A DNA stretch of 64,000 nucleotides from Albimonas donghaensis (GCF_900106695.1 NZ_FNMZ01000003.1:124001-188000), one strand, 5' to 3'. Counted from the first letter of the stretch, positions 47,431 to 60,276 are shown. Numbers and translations are program-made. The notes: generated from the letters alone by a model not told the origin.

Positions 47431-49683
47431 TCACGCAGCCCGCGCGGACCTCGCGCCGCCTGCGTCCGAGGCGCCGACGAACGCGTCCACCCGGTCCTGC
47501 AGCCCGCGCGCGGTTCCGGTCATCTCCCCGGTGCGCCGCGCCGCGTCCTGGGCCATCTGCGCGTTCTGCTGGGTCGCCTGATCCAGGCTCGCCACCGCCG
47601 AGGAGATCTCGTCGATCCCCGCCGACTGCTCCATGCTCGCCGCGGAGATGTCGTCGATCGTCTGCTCCAGCCGGGTCACGGCGGACACGATCTCCTCCAG
47701 CGATTCGCCGGCGCGCTTCGCGGCATCGACCCCTTCGGAGACCTGGCGGCCGCTGTCCTCGATCAGCCGCTTGATGTCCGAGGCCGCGTCGGCCGAGCGC
47801 TGAGCCAGCTGCCGGACCTCCGCCGCCACGACCGCGAAGCCCTTGCCGGCCTCCCCGGCCCGCGCGGCCTCCACCGCCGCATTCAACGCCAGCAGGTTGG
47901 TCTGGAAGGCGATGCCGTCGATCACCGAGGTGATGTCGGCGATGCGCGAGGAGCTCGCCTCGATCCGCTCGATGATCTCCACGGTGTCGCCGACCACCTG
48001 GCTGCCCGACGAGGCGCTCTTGGAGGCCTGACGCGACAGGTTCGCGGCTTCCTTCGAATTCTCGGCATTGCGGCGCACGGTGGAGGAGATCTCCTCCATC
48101 GTCGCGGCGGTTTCCTCCAGCGAGGCGGCCTGGCTCTCGGCGCTCTGGCTGAGATGCTCGGCGTCGTCGGACATCGCCGCGGCCACCGTGACGATGTTGG
48201 CGGAGCCGTTGCGGATGTCCTCCACCAGCCCGCGCAGGCGGGTGACGGTGGCGTCCACGTCGCGCTTCAGCTCCCCGAACGCGCCCTTGAAATCGCCGCG
48301 CATGGCGGTGTCGAGATCGCCGGAGGCGACGTCGCTCATCGCCCTGCGCGCCGCATCGAGCCCGCCCTGGACCGAGCCCAGAAGCCGGTTCACGCCGCTG
48401 GCCAGCGCCGCGAGCTCGGCGTCGTCGAACCGCGCCTCCACCCGCCGGGCGAAATCGCCGGCCACGGCCGCGTCGACCACCGCGCCGACATTGTCCTGCA
48501 GTTCCTTCATCATCGCCGCGCGCTTGCGGGCGGCCTCCGCCTCGGCCTCCACCCGCTCCTTCTCGGTCCGGGCCAGCGCCAGCTGGTTGTCCCGGAACAC
48601 GCCCAGCGCCCGGGCCATCTTGCCCACCTCATGCGTATGCTCCACGCCGTGGATGTCGAAGCCCACATCGCCGCCGGCCAGGCGCTGCATGTCCCGCGTG
48701 GTCTGCGACACGTCGCTGGAGATCGATCGCCCGATGACCAGCGACAGCGCCACGGCCAGCCCGGCCCCGACCAGGCCCGAGAGGATGACCACCATCGTGG
48801 CGCTCGCCACCTCCTTGTCGGCGGCGTCGAGAATACCCGCCCGCCTGGCGCTGACCTGATTCTGCACGGCTTCGATCGTCTCGTTCAGTTCCGGCCCGAG
48901 CGGCGCGATCTCTTCGAAGAACAGCGTGGTGCGCCGCGCGATGACATCGGCCAGCGGCTGGACATGCCGGGTCAGGTCCGCCATCGCGGCCACCGCCAGT
49001 TCCGCCATCGGCCGCAGGCCGCTGCGCGCCGCCTCGTCGAAGGCGCGTTTCCCGTCCGTCTGCATTTCGTTCAGCGTCTCGAACCACGCGTCGTGATCCG
49101 CCTCGACGCCGGTATCGGCGTAGACGATCAGCAGGCGCGTGGACTTGATGATTTCCTCGATCGCGCGGCCGGCCTGCGCGGCGGCGAGGTTCTCCCCCCG
49201 CTCCAGCGCCGTGTCGCGGACCAGGTCGAAGGCGTCGCGCGCCGCCTGGGCGGCGTCCAGCGCCTCGTTCCGGATGGCGTCACGCTCGACATCCATCGCC
49301 GAAAGCTGCTCGAAAAGGTCCACATAGCGACTGGAACCGGCTGCGAACCGATCCAGGGCCCCGGACAGCGCGGGATCGTTCTCCACCGCCTCCTTCGCGG
49401 CGGCGACATGTTCCACGATCGCCGTCCGGCGCGCCGCCATCGGCTTCAGCAACTCGGGATTCGCCGCGGCGAAGTAGCGGAACCCCTCCTGCCGCATGGC
49501 GTAGAGGTCGATGGACAGCAGGTCGATCGCGGCCTTGTCGTTGGTCGCGTCCCGCACTTCGCCGAAGTCGTGGCCCAGGCGCGACGTGGACTGGTAGCTG
49601 AAGGCGGCCAGACCGAGGATCACGACGAGCGCGCCGCCGAAACCCCCGACGATGCGCTGAAAGATGCTGAAGCGGGCGAGCAT
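47431..49683 (-). CDS. Methyl-accepting chemotaxis protein
   Basis: A 750-residue membrane chemoreceptor. TM1 lies near residues 8-28, a periplasmic helical sensor over ~35-290, TM2 near 297-320, then HAMP ([23 protein letters not shown]) and a second HAMP-like segment. The cytoplasmic signalling hairpin has the CheA/CheW-binding tip [30 protein letters not shown]. Gln/Glu methylation-helix residues are present. The ATG at 49683 has AAGGAG. It is divergent from dnaN. No che genes are in the window. Confidence 0.94.
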   Translation of the reverse strand: MLARFSIFQRIVGGFGGALVVILGLAAFSYQSTSRLGHDFGEVRDATNDKAAIDLLSIDLYAMRQEGFRYFAAANPELLKPMAARRTAIVEHVAAAKEAVENDPALSGALDRFAAGSSRYVDLFEQLSAMDVERDAIRNEALDAAQAARDAFDLVRDTALERGENLAAAQAGRAIEEIIKSTRLLIVYADTGVEADHDAWFETLNEMQTDGKRAFDEAARSGLRPMAELAVAAMADLTRHVQPLADVIARRTTLFFEEIAPLGPELNETIEAVQNQVSARRAGILDAADKEVASATMVVILSGLVGAGLAVALSLVIGRSISSDVSQTTRDMQRLAGGDVGFDIHGVEHTHEVGKMARALGVFRDNQLALARTEKERVEAEAEAARKRAAMMKELQDNVGAVVDAAVAGDFARRVEARFDDAELAALASGVNRLLGSVQGGLDAARRAMSDVASGDLDTAMRGDFKGAFGELKRDVDATVTRLRGLVEDIRNGSANIVTVAAAMSDDAEHLSQSAESQAASLEETAATMEEISSTVRRNAENSKEAANLSRQASKSASSGSQVVGDTVEIIERIEASSSRIADITSVIDGIAFQTNLLALNAAVEAARAGEAGKGFAVVAAEVRQLAQRSADAASDIKRLIEDSGRQVSEGVDAAKRAGESLEEIVSAVTRLEQTIDDISAASMEQSAGIDEISSAVASLDQATQQNAQMAQDAARRTGEMTGTARGLQDRVDAFVGASDAGGARSARAA

Positions 49684-49886
49684 TTGAGCGGCACTCCTTC
49701 GACGGCCGGGATTGAACCGTCGCGGAAGCTAACCGCCGCGCCTTGCCGAAAAGTGAAGCCCGGGGCGGATCATCTCCCCCCGAGGCCGCGCCGACCGTTG
49801 CGCCCGCCGCCCGAGCCGCTAGTGTAAGCGCCCGAACAATCCGCGCCGCCCGTCGCAGGCGGCGCGCTCCGACCGGGTGGGGGACC

Positions 49887-51002
49887 ATGAAGATAAGCGT
49901 CGAACGGGCGGCCCTGCTCAAGGCCATGAGCCGCGCTCAGGGCGTCGTGGAACGCCGGACAACGATTCCGATCCTGTCCAACGTGCTGCTGGAGGCCTCG
50001 GGCGACACGCTGTCGATCCGCGCCACGGATCTCGACGTCGAGGTGCTGGAGACCATCCCCGCGATGGTCGAGCAGGCCGGGGCGACCACCGCCCCCGCCC
50101 ACATGCTGCATGACATCGTGCGCAAGCTGCCCGACGGGGCGCAGGCCAAGCTGACCGATGACGGCGCCGGGCGGCTGGAAGTGCGGGCCGGACGGTCCGA
50201 TTTCCGGCTGGCGACCCTGCCCAAGGACGACTTCCCGGTGATGGCCTCGGCGGATTACGCCTGCCATTTCCAGTCGAAGGCGGGCGTGCTGCGCCGGCTG
50301 TTCGACAAGGCCAAGTTCGCGATCTCCACCGAGGAGACGCGCTATTATCTCAACGGCGTCTACATGCATCTGGCCGACGGGGCCGAGGGCAAGGCCCTGC
50401 GCTGCGTGGCCACCGACGGCCACCGGCTGGCTCGGGTCGACGCGCCGGCGCCGCCGGGCTCGGACGGGATGCCCGGCGTCATCGTGCCGCGCAAGACGGT
50501 GGGCGAGCTCGCCAAGCTGCTGTCCGACGACGAGGCGGTGATCGAGGTCGGCGTTTCCGAGACCAAGATCCGCTTCGCCACCGACAACATCGCGCTGGTC
50601 TCCAAGGTCATCGACGGGTCGTTCCCCGACTACACGCGGGTGATTCCCCAGGGCAATCCGCGCCGCATGGAAGTGGACGCGGCCGAGTTCGCCAAGGCCG
50701 TCGACCGCGTCGCCACGGTCAGCTCGGAGCGGTCGCGCGCCGTCAAGCTGGCTCTGTCGGAGGACCGGCTGGTGCTGTCGGTCAACGCCCCCGACAGCGG
50801 CGCCGCGACCGAGGAGCTGGCGGTGGCCTATGCCGACGAGGCGATGGAAATCGGTTTCAACGCCAAGTATCTGCTGGAGATCGCCGGCCAGGTGGACCGT
50901 GAGAACGCGGTGTTCCTGCTCAACGGTTCCGGCGATCCGACGCTGGTGCGCGAAGGCGATGACGAAAGCGCCGTCTACGTCGTCATGCCGATGCGCGTCT
51001 GA
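49887..51002 (+). CDS. dnaN: DNA polymerase III subunit beta (sliding clamp)
   Basis: A 371-residue ring-forming processivity clamp with three topologically equal domains. It begins MKISVERAALLKAMSRAQGVVERRTTIPILSNVLLEA and ends in YVVMPMRV (the MP-R-L/V C-terminus lining the hydrophobic pocket). The ATG at 49887 is the family start; the frame is open from 49743 in low-complexity sequence. It is followed by recF (105-bp gap). dnaA, usually just upstream, is replaced here by the divergent chemoreceptor gene. Confidence 0.97.
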   Translation: MKISVERAALLKAMSRAQGVVERRTTIPILSNVLLEASGDTLSIRATDLDVEVLETIPAMVEQAGATTAPAHMLHDIVRKLPDGAQAKLTDDGAGRLEVRAGRSDFRLATLPKDDFPVMASADYACHFQSKAGVLRRLFDKAKFAISTEETRYYLNGVYMHLADGAEGKALRCVATDGHRLARVDAPAPPGSDGMPGVIVPRKTVGELAKLLSDDEAVIEVGVSETKIRFATDNIALVSKVIDGSFPDYTRVIPQGNPRRMEVDAAEFAKAVDRVATVSSERSRAVKLALSEDRLVLSVNAPDSGAATEELAVAYADEAMEIGFNAKYLLEIAGQVDRENAVFLLNGSGDPTLVREGDDESAVYVVMPMRV

Positions 51003-51107
51003 CGCGGCCATCCGCCCCCGCTTCGGACATCCTTCTCACGCGCGCGCTCGCGGCGCCCTCCCCCCAGCGGGGGGGAGGGGCCGCGCCGTCGCGCCCGTCG
51101 CCGCGCG

Positions 51108-52253
51108 ATGACCGCCCTCCGCACCCTCGCCGCCGCGCATTTCCGCTCGCACCGGCTGGCGCGGCTGGAGACGGACGGCCGCTCGGTCGCGCTGTTCGGG
51201 CCCAACGGCGCCGGCAAGACCAACCTGCTGGAGGCGGTGTCGCTGCTGTCCCCCGGCCGCGGGTTGCGCCGGGCCGAGGCCGACGCCCTGCCCCGCCGGC
51301 CCGAGGCCCTGGGCTGGCGGGTCTCCGCCCGCCTTTCCGCCCCTGACGGGCCGCGGGAGGTCGAGACCGGCGCCGACGCCCCCGGCCAGCCCCGCGCCGT
51401 GCGCATCGACGGCAAGACCGTCCCGCAGGCGCGGCTCGCGAGCCTTCTGCGCATCGTCTGGCTGACGCCCGCCATGGACCGCCTGTGGACCGAGGGCGCC
51501 GCCGAGCGCCGCCGCTTCATCGACCGCGCCGCCATGGGGTTCGAGCCCGAGCACGCCGACCGCGCGCTCGCCTATGAAAAGGCGATGCGGGAGCGCAACC
51601 GCCTGCTGCGCGACGACGTGCGCGACCCCCGCTGGTTCGACGCGCTGGAGGCCCGGATGGCCACGGAGGGCGCCGCCATCGCCCGGGCCCGCGCCCAGAC
51701 CGTCGCGGCGCTGGCCGCCGCGCAGGAGGCGGCCGAAACCGCCTTCCCCGCCGCGGCGCTTGCGCTGGAGGGCGACCCCGACGCGGCCCTGGCCGAGGCG
51801 CTGGCCGCCGGCCTTGCGCCCGAGGCCGCCGAGGCCGAGGCCGAAGCCCGCCTGCGCGCGGCCCTGGCCGAGGGCCGGTCCCGCGACGTCGCCGCCGGGC
51901 GCACCCTGACCGGGCCGCATCGCACCGACCTCGCCGCCGTCTACGCCGCCAAGGGCGCGCCCGCGCGCCTGTGCTCGACCGGGGAGCAGAAGGCGCTGCT
52001 GATCTCGCTGACGCTGGCCACGGCCCGGGCGCTGACCGCCCGCGCCGGAACCCCGCCGCTGCTGCTGCTGGACGAGGTCGCCGCCCATCTCGACGAGACC
52101 CGCCGCGCCGCGCTCTACGCCGAGATCCGGGCGCTGGGCGCGCAGGCCTGGATGACCGGGACCGAGGCGCATCTGTTCGACTCGCTGGGCGACGAGGCGC
52201 TGCGCGTGGCGGTGACGGAGGGGCCGGAGGGCTCGACCCTTTCGCCCGCCTGA
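51108..52253 (+). CDS. recF: DNA replication/repair protein RecF
   Basis: A 381-residue SMC-like ATPase of the RecFOR pathway that loads RecA at gaps. Walker A is FGPNGAGKTNLLEAVSLLSPGRGLR, the ABC signature is near LCSTGEQKALLISL, and Walker B is PPLLLLDEVAAHLD. The ATG at 51108 sits in a compact dnaN-recF arrangement. The length is normal. A 259-bp spacer then leads to the PEP-CTERM-like gene, which is not part of the usual cluster. Confidence 0.95.
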   Translation: MTALRTLAAAHFRSHRLARLETDGRSVALFGPNGAGKTNLLEAVSLLSPGRGLRRAEADALPRRPEALGWRVSARLSAPDGPREVETGADAPGQPRAVRIDGKTVPQARLASLLRIVWLTPAMDRLWTEGAAERRRFIDRAAMGFEPEHADRALAYEKAMRERNRLLRDDVRDPRWFDALEARMATEGAAIARARAQTVAALAAAQEAAETAFPAAALALEGDPDAALAEALAAGLAPEAAEAEAEARLRAALAEGRSRDVAAGRTLTGPHRTDLAAVYAAKGAPARLCSTGEQKALLISLTLATARALTARAGTPPLLLLDEVAAHLDETRRAALYAEIRALGAQAWMTGTEAHLFDSLGDEALRVAVTEGPEGSTLSPA

Positions 52254-52512
52254 GCCTCTCCCGCCTCCCCTGCGGACGGCGGGCGGGCCGCTCACGCATG
52301 AAAACCTATCCCATTCGCGCGCGATCCAGCTATTTTCCGCTAGGGAATCGCTTCGCTCGGGGGGCACGGTGCAATCGAAATCGTATCCGGCGGCTATGGT
52401 CCGCCCCTTTCCGGCCTCGGCGCCTGATTTTCCCGACGTGCAAGAAACGTTTCCATTTTCGCGCAAAGCCGCTGGCTTCCATTTGAGAAGCGTTTGATTT
52501 TGGAGGAACTGA

Positions 52513-53220
52513 ATGAGCGTGAAACCTGTCGCGGCGGCCCTGACCGCCGCAGCGTTGACCATGGCGTCCACCGCCGCGTCGGCGCTGACGCTGGCCTCTA
52601 TCGACAATGGCTGGATCGACGGCACCGGATATGCGGGCTCGAGCAACACCAATATATTTACCTCCGCCGATGGAGACGGCTTTCGAAGCTATTACGCATT
52701 CGACCTCTCCGGCGTCACGGAGACTGTGACCGGAGCGACGCTGTCCTTCGCCTTCGGCTCCTCGGAGGGACTCACGGGCACGGGTCGGTATGAGTCCCCA
52801 GACCCGTCCGAGACGGTGAATTTTCACGCGGTGACCACGGACCTCACGGCGCTTTATGCCGGGACCGCCGGCGTGGCGGGATACGCCGACCTGGGGGATG
52901 GCGCGCTCTACGGGTCGGCGACCGTGTTCGCGAAGGACATGGACCCGATGCCGGCGGTCTCAGTCGCGCTCACACCCGCCGCGCTGACCGACGTCAACGC
53001 CGCGCGGGGCGGCGGGTTCGCCATCGGCGGGACCCTCGCCGTCGCCGGCGGCACGATCGAGGGGGCGATCTGGTCCTCCTCGGCCAATGGCCAGACCGGG
53101 CTGGCCAGCCTGGAGCTGTCCTTCGGCGCCCCGGCCTCCCCCGTGCCGGCGCCGGCCGCCGCGCCCTTGCTGGCCGCGGGCCTGGGGGCGCTGGCCTTCG
53201 CGCGCCGCCGCCGCCGCTGA
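52513..53220 (+). CDS. PEP/VPLPA-CTERM-type exported protein
   Basis: A 235-residue exported protein. A signal peptide (MSVKPVAAALTAAALTMAST) precedes a beta-rich, Gly/Ser/Thr/Ala domain (YAFDLSGVTETVTGATLSFAFGS). The C-terminus SPVPAPAAAPLLAAGLGALAFARRRRR has the tripartite sorting layout: VPxP motif, hydrophobic helix, Arg cluster. It lies between recF and gyrB, an uncommon place. Codon use is somewhat less GC-biased at the start. The ATG at 52513 has GGAGG. No exosortase is nearby. Confidence 0.8.
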   Translation: MSVKPVAAALTAAALTMASTAASALTLASIDNGWIDGTGYAGSSNTNIFTSADGDGFRSYYAFDLSGVTETVTGATLSFAFGSSEGLTGTGRYESPDPSETVNFHAVTTDLTALYAGTAGVAGYADLGDGALYGSATVFAKDMDPMPAVSVALTPAALTDVNAARGGGFAIGGTLAVAGGTIEGAIWSSSANGQTGLASLELSFGAPASPVPAPAAAPLLAAGLGALAFARRRRR

Positions 53221-53300
53221 GCGAACGGGACCGGGCGAAGGCGCCGCCGCCGCCCGGTCCCCCGCCCCCTGCGCGCCGCCGCGCAGGCCTCTGCCCACGC

Positions 53301-53334
53301 GAATCCGGGCCGATGCTGAATCCGGGCCGATGCT
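53301..53334. repeat. 17-bp tandem duplication
   Basis: Two exact adjacent copies of GAATCCGGGCCGATGCT, about 85 bp upstream of the gyrB start codon. Confidence 0.95.
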
Positions 53335-53384
53335 ATGGAACGCGCGCCCGCGCGCGCGTGGACACCGCCCCCCGGCCCCTGTAG

Positions 53385-55832
<2,448 letters not shown>

Positions 55833-56323
55833 GCCCCTCCCATGCCCTCGCACGGCAGGGATGAGGCCCGCGCCGGATCGGCCCGTCGTCCCGGCGGGCC
55901 GTTCGCGCGTTCGACGGCGGGCGACCGGGCGCGCCCGAAGCCGAGGGGCCTCCGCCCCCCCCGTCGCGGCAGGATTGACCCGCGCCCCGGCAATGGGGAT
56001 GTTTCAAGCCTGAATTGAATCGCGCCGCAATCATTGCGGGGGGCGCATCAACCGCCCGCGCCTTCATGCCTGACCTCGCAGGCCGGTTTCCGATCGGCGC
56101 TGTTTTCCCGATCGCCGCGACATTGTGCGGCCATCGGGCGCCCGTCCATTCACGGCGCGTTGGCGGGACGGCATGGAAACTGGGCGGCGGCCGCGGTCGC
56201 CCGCCCCCGGCGCGGGCGGCGCGCATCCCGCCGATGAACGGTGGCGAGGACCGGCATCCACGCCTCACGGCCCCCTGTCCCGGCGCCCCCTCGCGCCGGC
56301 CCTGCACGGAACAAGGACCCTCC
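55833..56323. other. Intergenic region gyrB / M32 carboxypeptidase
   Basis: About 490 bp. A 7-bp hairpin (CGGCCCG/CGGGCCG, 55879-55901) may end the gyrB transcript. No gene or RNA was recognised in the remainder. Confidence 0.5.
55879..55901 (+). terminator. Weak terminator-like hairpin after gyrB
   Basis: CGGCCCG / CGGGCCG with a 9-nt loop, 47 bp past the gyrB stop. There is no T-run (TTCGCGCG follows). Confidence 0.4.
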
Positions 56324-57817
56324 ATGACCCCTCGGGACGCCTATGCCGCGCTCAGCGACCACGGCCGTAGAATATCGGCGCTGGAAGGCGCGGCCACGAT
56401 CCTGTCCTGGGATCAGGAGACGATGATGCCCCCGCGCGGCGGGGCCCAGCGCGCCGAAAGCCGCGGCGCGCTCGCCGCCGTGCTGCAGGACTTGCGGACC
56501 GATCCCCGCATCGCCGACTGGATCGCGGAGGCCGGGCGGGCGGACGACTGGCCCGCCGACATCGCCGCCGACCTGCGCGACGCCGACCGCGCCTACACCC
56601 GCGCCGCCCGCCTTCCCGCCGGCCTGGCCGAGGCGCTCGCGCGTGAGACCGCCTCCGCCCACCAGGTCTGGGCCGAGGCCCGCGCGGCCCGCGACTTCCC
56701 CCGCTTCGTCCCGGCCCTGACCCGCGTGCTCGCCCTGCGCCGGGAGGAGGCCGCCGCCGTCGCCGCCCCCGGCCAGACCCCCTATGACGCGCTGCTGGAG
56801 GAATTCGAGCCCGGCGCCCGGGTCGAGGACCTGATCCCGGTCTTCGCCCGCCTGCGCGCCGGGCTGACCGAAACGCTCGACCGCATCCGGGGCGCCGCGG
56901 TCCGGCCGCCCAAGCTCACCGGCGCCTTCCCCGAATCCGCCCAGATGGCGCTGGCCCGCGATCTCGCCGGCGATTGCGGCTATGACTGGAGCGCCGGGCG
57001 GCTGGACCGGGCGGTGCACCCGTTCTCCTCGGGCTCGGGCGGGGATGTGCGGATCACCACGCGGGTGGATCCCTCCGACCCGACCGAATGCATCTTCGCC
57101 ACCCTGCACGAGACCGGCCACGCGCTCTACGAACAGGGGATCGCGCCGGCGCTGCTGGGCCGCCCCTCGGGCCGCTGGGCCTCCATGGGCGTGCATGAAA
57201 GCCAGTCGCGCTTCTGGGAGAACCATATCGGCCGCTCGGAGGCCTTCGCGCCCTGGCTGCTGCACCGCATGTCCATCGCCTTCGGGGAGATCGGGGTGAA
57301 GAAGGCCGGGCAGCTTCACGCCGCGGTGAACCGGGTGGAGCGGGGCTTCATCCGCACCGCGGCCGATGAGGCGCAATACGACCTGCATATCCTGATGCGC
57401 TTCGATCTGGAGCGGGCGCTGCTGTCGGGCGACCTGCCGCCGGAGGATCTGGAAGTCGCCTGGGCGGACCGGTTCGAGGCCGATTTCGGCCGCCGTCCCC
57501 GCCATGCCGCCGAGGGCTGCCTGCAGGACGTGCACTGGTCCGAGGGCATGATCGGCTATTTCCCGACCTACACGCTGGGCAATCTCAACGCCGCGGCGCT
57601 GGCCGCCGCCATGCGCCGGGACCTGCCCGATCTCGACGCCGCGCTGTCCGCGGGGGACCTCTCGGCGCCGCTGGACTGGATGCGGGACAGGGTCCACCGG
57701 CACGGGCGGGTCATGAACGCGCCCGAGCTGATGGCGCAGGCCTGCGGCGGCCCGGTGGACGAGACGCCGCTGCTCGCCCATCTCCACGCCAAATTCGGGG
57801 CGATCTACGACTTCTGA
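56324..57817 (+). CDS. Carboxypeptidase M32 (Taq family)
   Basis: A 497-residue zinc metallocarboxypeptidase of peptidase family M32. The metal site is HETGH (about residues 262-266) with a downstream Glu ligand in the WASMGVHESQSRFWENHIGRS region. The N-terminal LSWDQETMMPPRGGAQRAE and the YDLHILMRFDLERALLSGDL segment are typical. It removes C-terminal residues of broad type, mostly in the cytoplasm. The ATG at 56324 has AAGGA; the frame is open from 56015 without family sequence. Its 3' end overlaps the convergent EamA gene by 13 bp. Confidence 0.94.
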   Translation: MTPRDAYAALSDHGRRISALEGAATILSWDQETMMPPRGGAQRAESRGALAAVLQDLRTDPRIADWIAEAGRADDWPADIAADLRDADRAYTRAARLPAGLAEALARETASAHQVWAEARAARDFPRFVPALTRVLALRREEAAAVAAPGQTPYDALLEEFEPGARVEDLIPVFARLRAGLTETLDRIRGAAVRPPKLTGAFPESAQMALARDLAGDCGYDWSAGRLDRAVHPFSSGSGGDVRITTRVDPSDPTECIFATLHETGHALYEQGIAPALLGRPSGRWASMGVHESQSRFWENHIGRSEAFAPWLLHRMSIAFGEIGVKKAGQLHAAVNRVERGFIRTAADEAQYDLHILMRFDLERALLSGDLPPEDLEVAWADRFEADFGRRPRHAAEGCLQDVHWSEGMIGYFPTYTLGNLNAAALAAAMRRDLPDLDAALSAGDLSAPLDWMRDRVHRHGRVMNAPELMAQACGGPVDETPLLAHLHAKFGAIYDF

Positions 57818-58755
57818 GCCGGTCCCGCGTCAGGCGCCGGCCGACGCGCGAGCTGCACCAGCAGGATGCCGACGGTGACGATGGCCACGCCGATCAGGTC
57901 GCGCGGCTCCAGCGCCTCGCCCAGGGTCAGGGCCGCGATGCCGACGCCGAGGCAGGGGTTCAGGAAGTGGAAGGCCGCGGCGTTGGTCGGCCCGATGCGG
58001 CGCACCAGGTGGAACCAGACCATGGTCGCCACCAGCCCCGGAAAGATCACCGTGTAAGCGAAGGCCGCGATCAGCGACGTGGTCCAGTTGATCTCCCACG
58101 GGGATTCCAGCAGCGCCGCGACGGGGGCCAGCGTCACCGCGCCGACCAGCATCTGCATCCCCACCACCATCATCAGGTTCGATCCCGGCGAGACCCCGCG
58201 CACCACCAGCGTGGCCACCGCCAGGGCCAGCGCCCCCACCAGGCACAGGGCCACGCCCAGGCCGTCGGCCCCGCCCTCGATCCGCGCGCCCATGATCAGC
58301 GCCACGCCGGCGAAGCCCAGCCCCAGCCCCAGCGCGCCGATCCGCCCCGGCCGATCGCCGAGAAAGCCCCAGGCCCCCGCCGCCACGAACATCGGCAGCA
58401 TCGAGGCGATGATCGCGGCGAACCCGCCCTCGATCCGGGTCATGGCGATGTAGTTGAGCCCGAGATAGAGGCTGTTCTGGCAGATGCCGAACACCACCAC
58501 GAGCCCCCATTGCCTGCGGGTGAAGCGGAAGCTCTGCCCCGCCGCCAGGGCCAGCCCCACCGCGATGGCGCCCGAGACCGCGAAGCGCAGCGCCAGCGAC
58601 AGCAGCGGCGGGGCGTCGGCGACCACGAATTTCGCGGCGCTGAAGGCCGAGGACCAGATCACCACGAAGACCAGCCCCATGACCATCGCGGTCATGTCGA
58701 GGCGCGCGAACAGGCCGCCGGCTGCGGCGGCTGGGTCGGGACGTGGGGCCGTCAT
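57805..58755 (-). CDS. EamA/DMT-family transporter
   Basis: A 316-residue inner-membrane permease with about ten hydrophobic helices and the internal EamA duplication. The first half has FVVIWSSAFSAAKFVVADAPPLLSLALRF, and the second has VWFHLVRRIGPTNAAAFHFLNPCLGVGIAALTLGEAL. The family exports amino acids or metabolites; the substrate is unknown. It starts at ATG 58755, divergent from the suc operon, so the palindromes at 58880-58909 could in principle act on it as well. Confidence 0.87.
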   Translation of the reverse strand: MTAPRPDPAAAAGGLFARLDMTAMVMGLVFVVIWSSAFSAAKFVVADAPPLLSLALRFAVSGAIAVGLALAAGQSFRFTRRQWGLVVVFGICQNSLYLGLNYIAMTRIEGGFAAIIASMLPMFVAAGAWGFLGDRPGRIGALGLGLGFAGVALIMGARIEGGADGLGVALCLVGALALAVATLVVRGVSPGSNLMMVVGMQMLVGAVTLAPVAALLESPWEINWTTSLIAAFAYTVIFPGLVATMVWFHLVRRIGPTNAAAFHFLNPCLGVGIAALTLGEALEPRDLIGVAIVTVGILLVQLARRPAPDAGPAQKS

Positions 58756-58879
58756 GGAGGTCCGCCTGTTTCGTCCGCATCGCGCAGGATCGGCCGAAAC
58801 CGTCCATCCAGCGCCTGCGAATCGTTGATTAACGGGAAGAAACCACGAATGGCCCTTCCCCGGTCGTCCGCCGCGACAT

Positions 58880-58889
58880 TGTGATCACA
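58880..58889. promoter_or_regulatory. Palindromic operator box A upstream of sucC
   Basis: TGTGATCACA, a perfect 10-bp palindrome within ATTGTGATCACAG. With box B it forms an 11-bp inverted repeat (ATTGTGATCAC / GTGATCACAAT). Confidence 0.65.
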
Positions 58890-58901
58890 GCCAGAAATCG
58901 C

Positions 58902-58909
58902 GTGATCAC
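58902..58909. promoter_or_regulatory. Palindromic operator box B upstream of sucC
   Basis: GTGATCAC within CGTGATCACAAT. Its centre is 21 bp from that of box A, two helical turns, as expected for tandem dimer binding on one DNA face. Confidence 0.65.
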
Positions 58910-59082
58910 AATCGCCGGTTTTTTTCCGCCCGGCGCCATGCGACGATTGCGGTCACCGTAAGCGCGCGTCTACAAGTCGCGCAAGGCCGGATCGACGGCG
59001 CGGCGCCCGGGAGGGGCGCGCGCTCGAGGCGCGACGCCTCGCGATCGCCGGGCCGACAGGACCGCGGAAGGGTGCGAGCGAC

Positions 59083-60276
59083 ATGAACATCCACGAGTAC
59101 CAGGCCAAGCAGCTTCTCAAGGAATATGGCGCTCCCGTCGCCGACGGCCGCGCGATCACGCGCGCCGAGGAGGCGAAGAGCGCCGCCGGCGAGCTCGACG
59201 GGCCGCTCTGGGTGGTGAAGGCCCAGATCCACGCCGGCGGGCGCGGCAAGGGCTCCTTCAAGGAGGAGAGCGCCGGACCCAAGGGCGGCGTGCGCCTCGC
59301 CAAGTCGGTCGAAGAGGCCGCCGAGAACTCCGAGATGATGCTCGGCCGCACGCTGGTCACGCACCAGACCGGCCCGGTCGGCAAGCAGGTCAACCGCATC
59401 TACATCGAGGACGGCGCGGACATCGAGACCGAGCTGTATCTGGCGATGCTGGTGGACCGCGAGACCTCGCGCGTCTCCTTCATCGCCTCCACCGAGGGCG
59501 GCATGGACATCGAGGAGGTCGCCGAGGCGAGCCCCGAGAAGATCGTGTCCTTCTCCGTCGATCCGGCCTCGGGCATCTCGTCCTTCCACGGCCGCAAGGT
59601 CGCCTTCGCGCTGGGCCTGTCGGGCGTGGCGTTCAAGGAATGCGTGAAGCTGGTCGGCACGCTCTACAAGCTGTTCATCGAAAAAGACGTGAGCATGCTG
59701 GAGATCAACCCGCTGATCGTCATGACCGACGGGCATATCCGCTGCCTCGACTGCAAGATGAACTTCGACTCCAACTCGCTCTACCGTCAGCCGGCCGTCC
59801 TGAGCCTGCGCGACGAGACCGAGGAGGACCCGAAGGAGCTCGAGGCCTCCAAATACGACCTGAACTACATCGCGCTGGACGGCGAGATCGGCTGCATGGT
59901 CAACGGCGCCGGCCTCGCGATGGCGACGATGGACATCATCAAGCTCTACGGCTCCGAGCCCGCCAACTTCCTCGACGTGGGCGGCGGCGCGACCAAGGAG
60001 AAGGTGACCGAGGCCTTCAAGATCATCACCTCCGATCCGCAGGTGAAGGGCATCCTGGTCAACATCTTCGGCGGCATCATGCGCTGCGACGTGATCGCCG
60101 AGGGCGTGATCGCCGCGGTCAACGCGGTGGGCCTGAAGGTGCCGCTGGTGGTGCGCCTCGAAGGCACCAACGTGGAGCTCGGCAAGAAGATCATCGACGA
60201 GAGCGGGCTGAACGTCATCGCGGCCGACAACCTCGCCGACGCCGCCGCCAAGATCGTGAAGGCGGTGAAGGGCTGA
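59083..60276 (+). CDS. sucC: Succinyl-CoA ligase (ADP-forming) subunit beta
   Basis: A 397-residue beta subunit of succinyl-CoA synthetase, which makes ATP or GTP in the citric acid cycle. It begins [22 protein letters not shown] (ATP-grasp fold), has [20 protein letters not shown] and the C-terminal CoA-ligase domain with [15 protein letters not shown]. The ATG at 59083 has GGAAGGG. It is the first gene of the suc operon. A 300-bp spacer separates it from sucD. Confidence 0.97.
   Translation: MNIHEYQAKQLLKEYGAPVADGRAITRAEEAKSAAGELDGPLWVVKAQIHAGGRGKGSFKEESAGPKGGVRLAKSVEEAAENSEMMLGRTLVTHQTGPVGKQVNRIYIEDGADIETELYLAMLVDRETSRVSFIASTEGGMDIEEVAEASPEKIVSFSVDPASGISSFHGRKVAFALGLSGVAFKECVKLVGTLYKLFIEKDVSMLEINPLIVMTDGHIRCLDCKMNFDSNSLYRQPAVLSLRDETEEDPKELEASKYDLNYIALDGEIGCMVNGAGLAMATMDIIKLYGSEPANFLDVGGGATKEKVTEAFKIITSDPQVKGILVNIFGGIMRCDVIAEGVIAAVNAVGLKVPLVVRLEGTNVELGKKIIDESGLNVIAADNLADAAAKIVKAVKG

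Larger units (their letters stand above)
58756..59082. other. Divergent regulatory region between the EamA gene and sucC
   Basis: 327 bp. It contains two palindromic boxes (58880-58889, 58902-58909) with TGTGATCACA/GTGATCAC cores. The sucC ribosome site is GGAAGGG shortly before 59083. No gene was seen. Confidence 0.6.

Noticed and set aside
47029-49827. Open frame of 932 codons on the plus strand
   Set aside because: Antisense to the chemoreceptor gene, with a biased composition and no recognisable domain.
49684-49886. Replication origin near dnaN
   Set aside because: No DnaA-box cluster or AT-rich unwinding element was seen, and dnaA is not adjacent.
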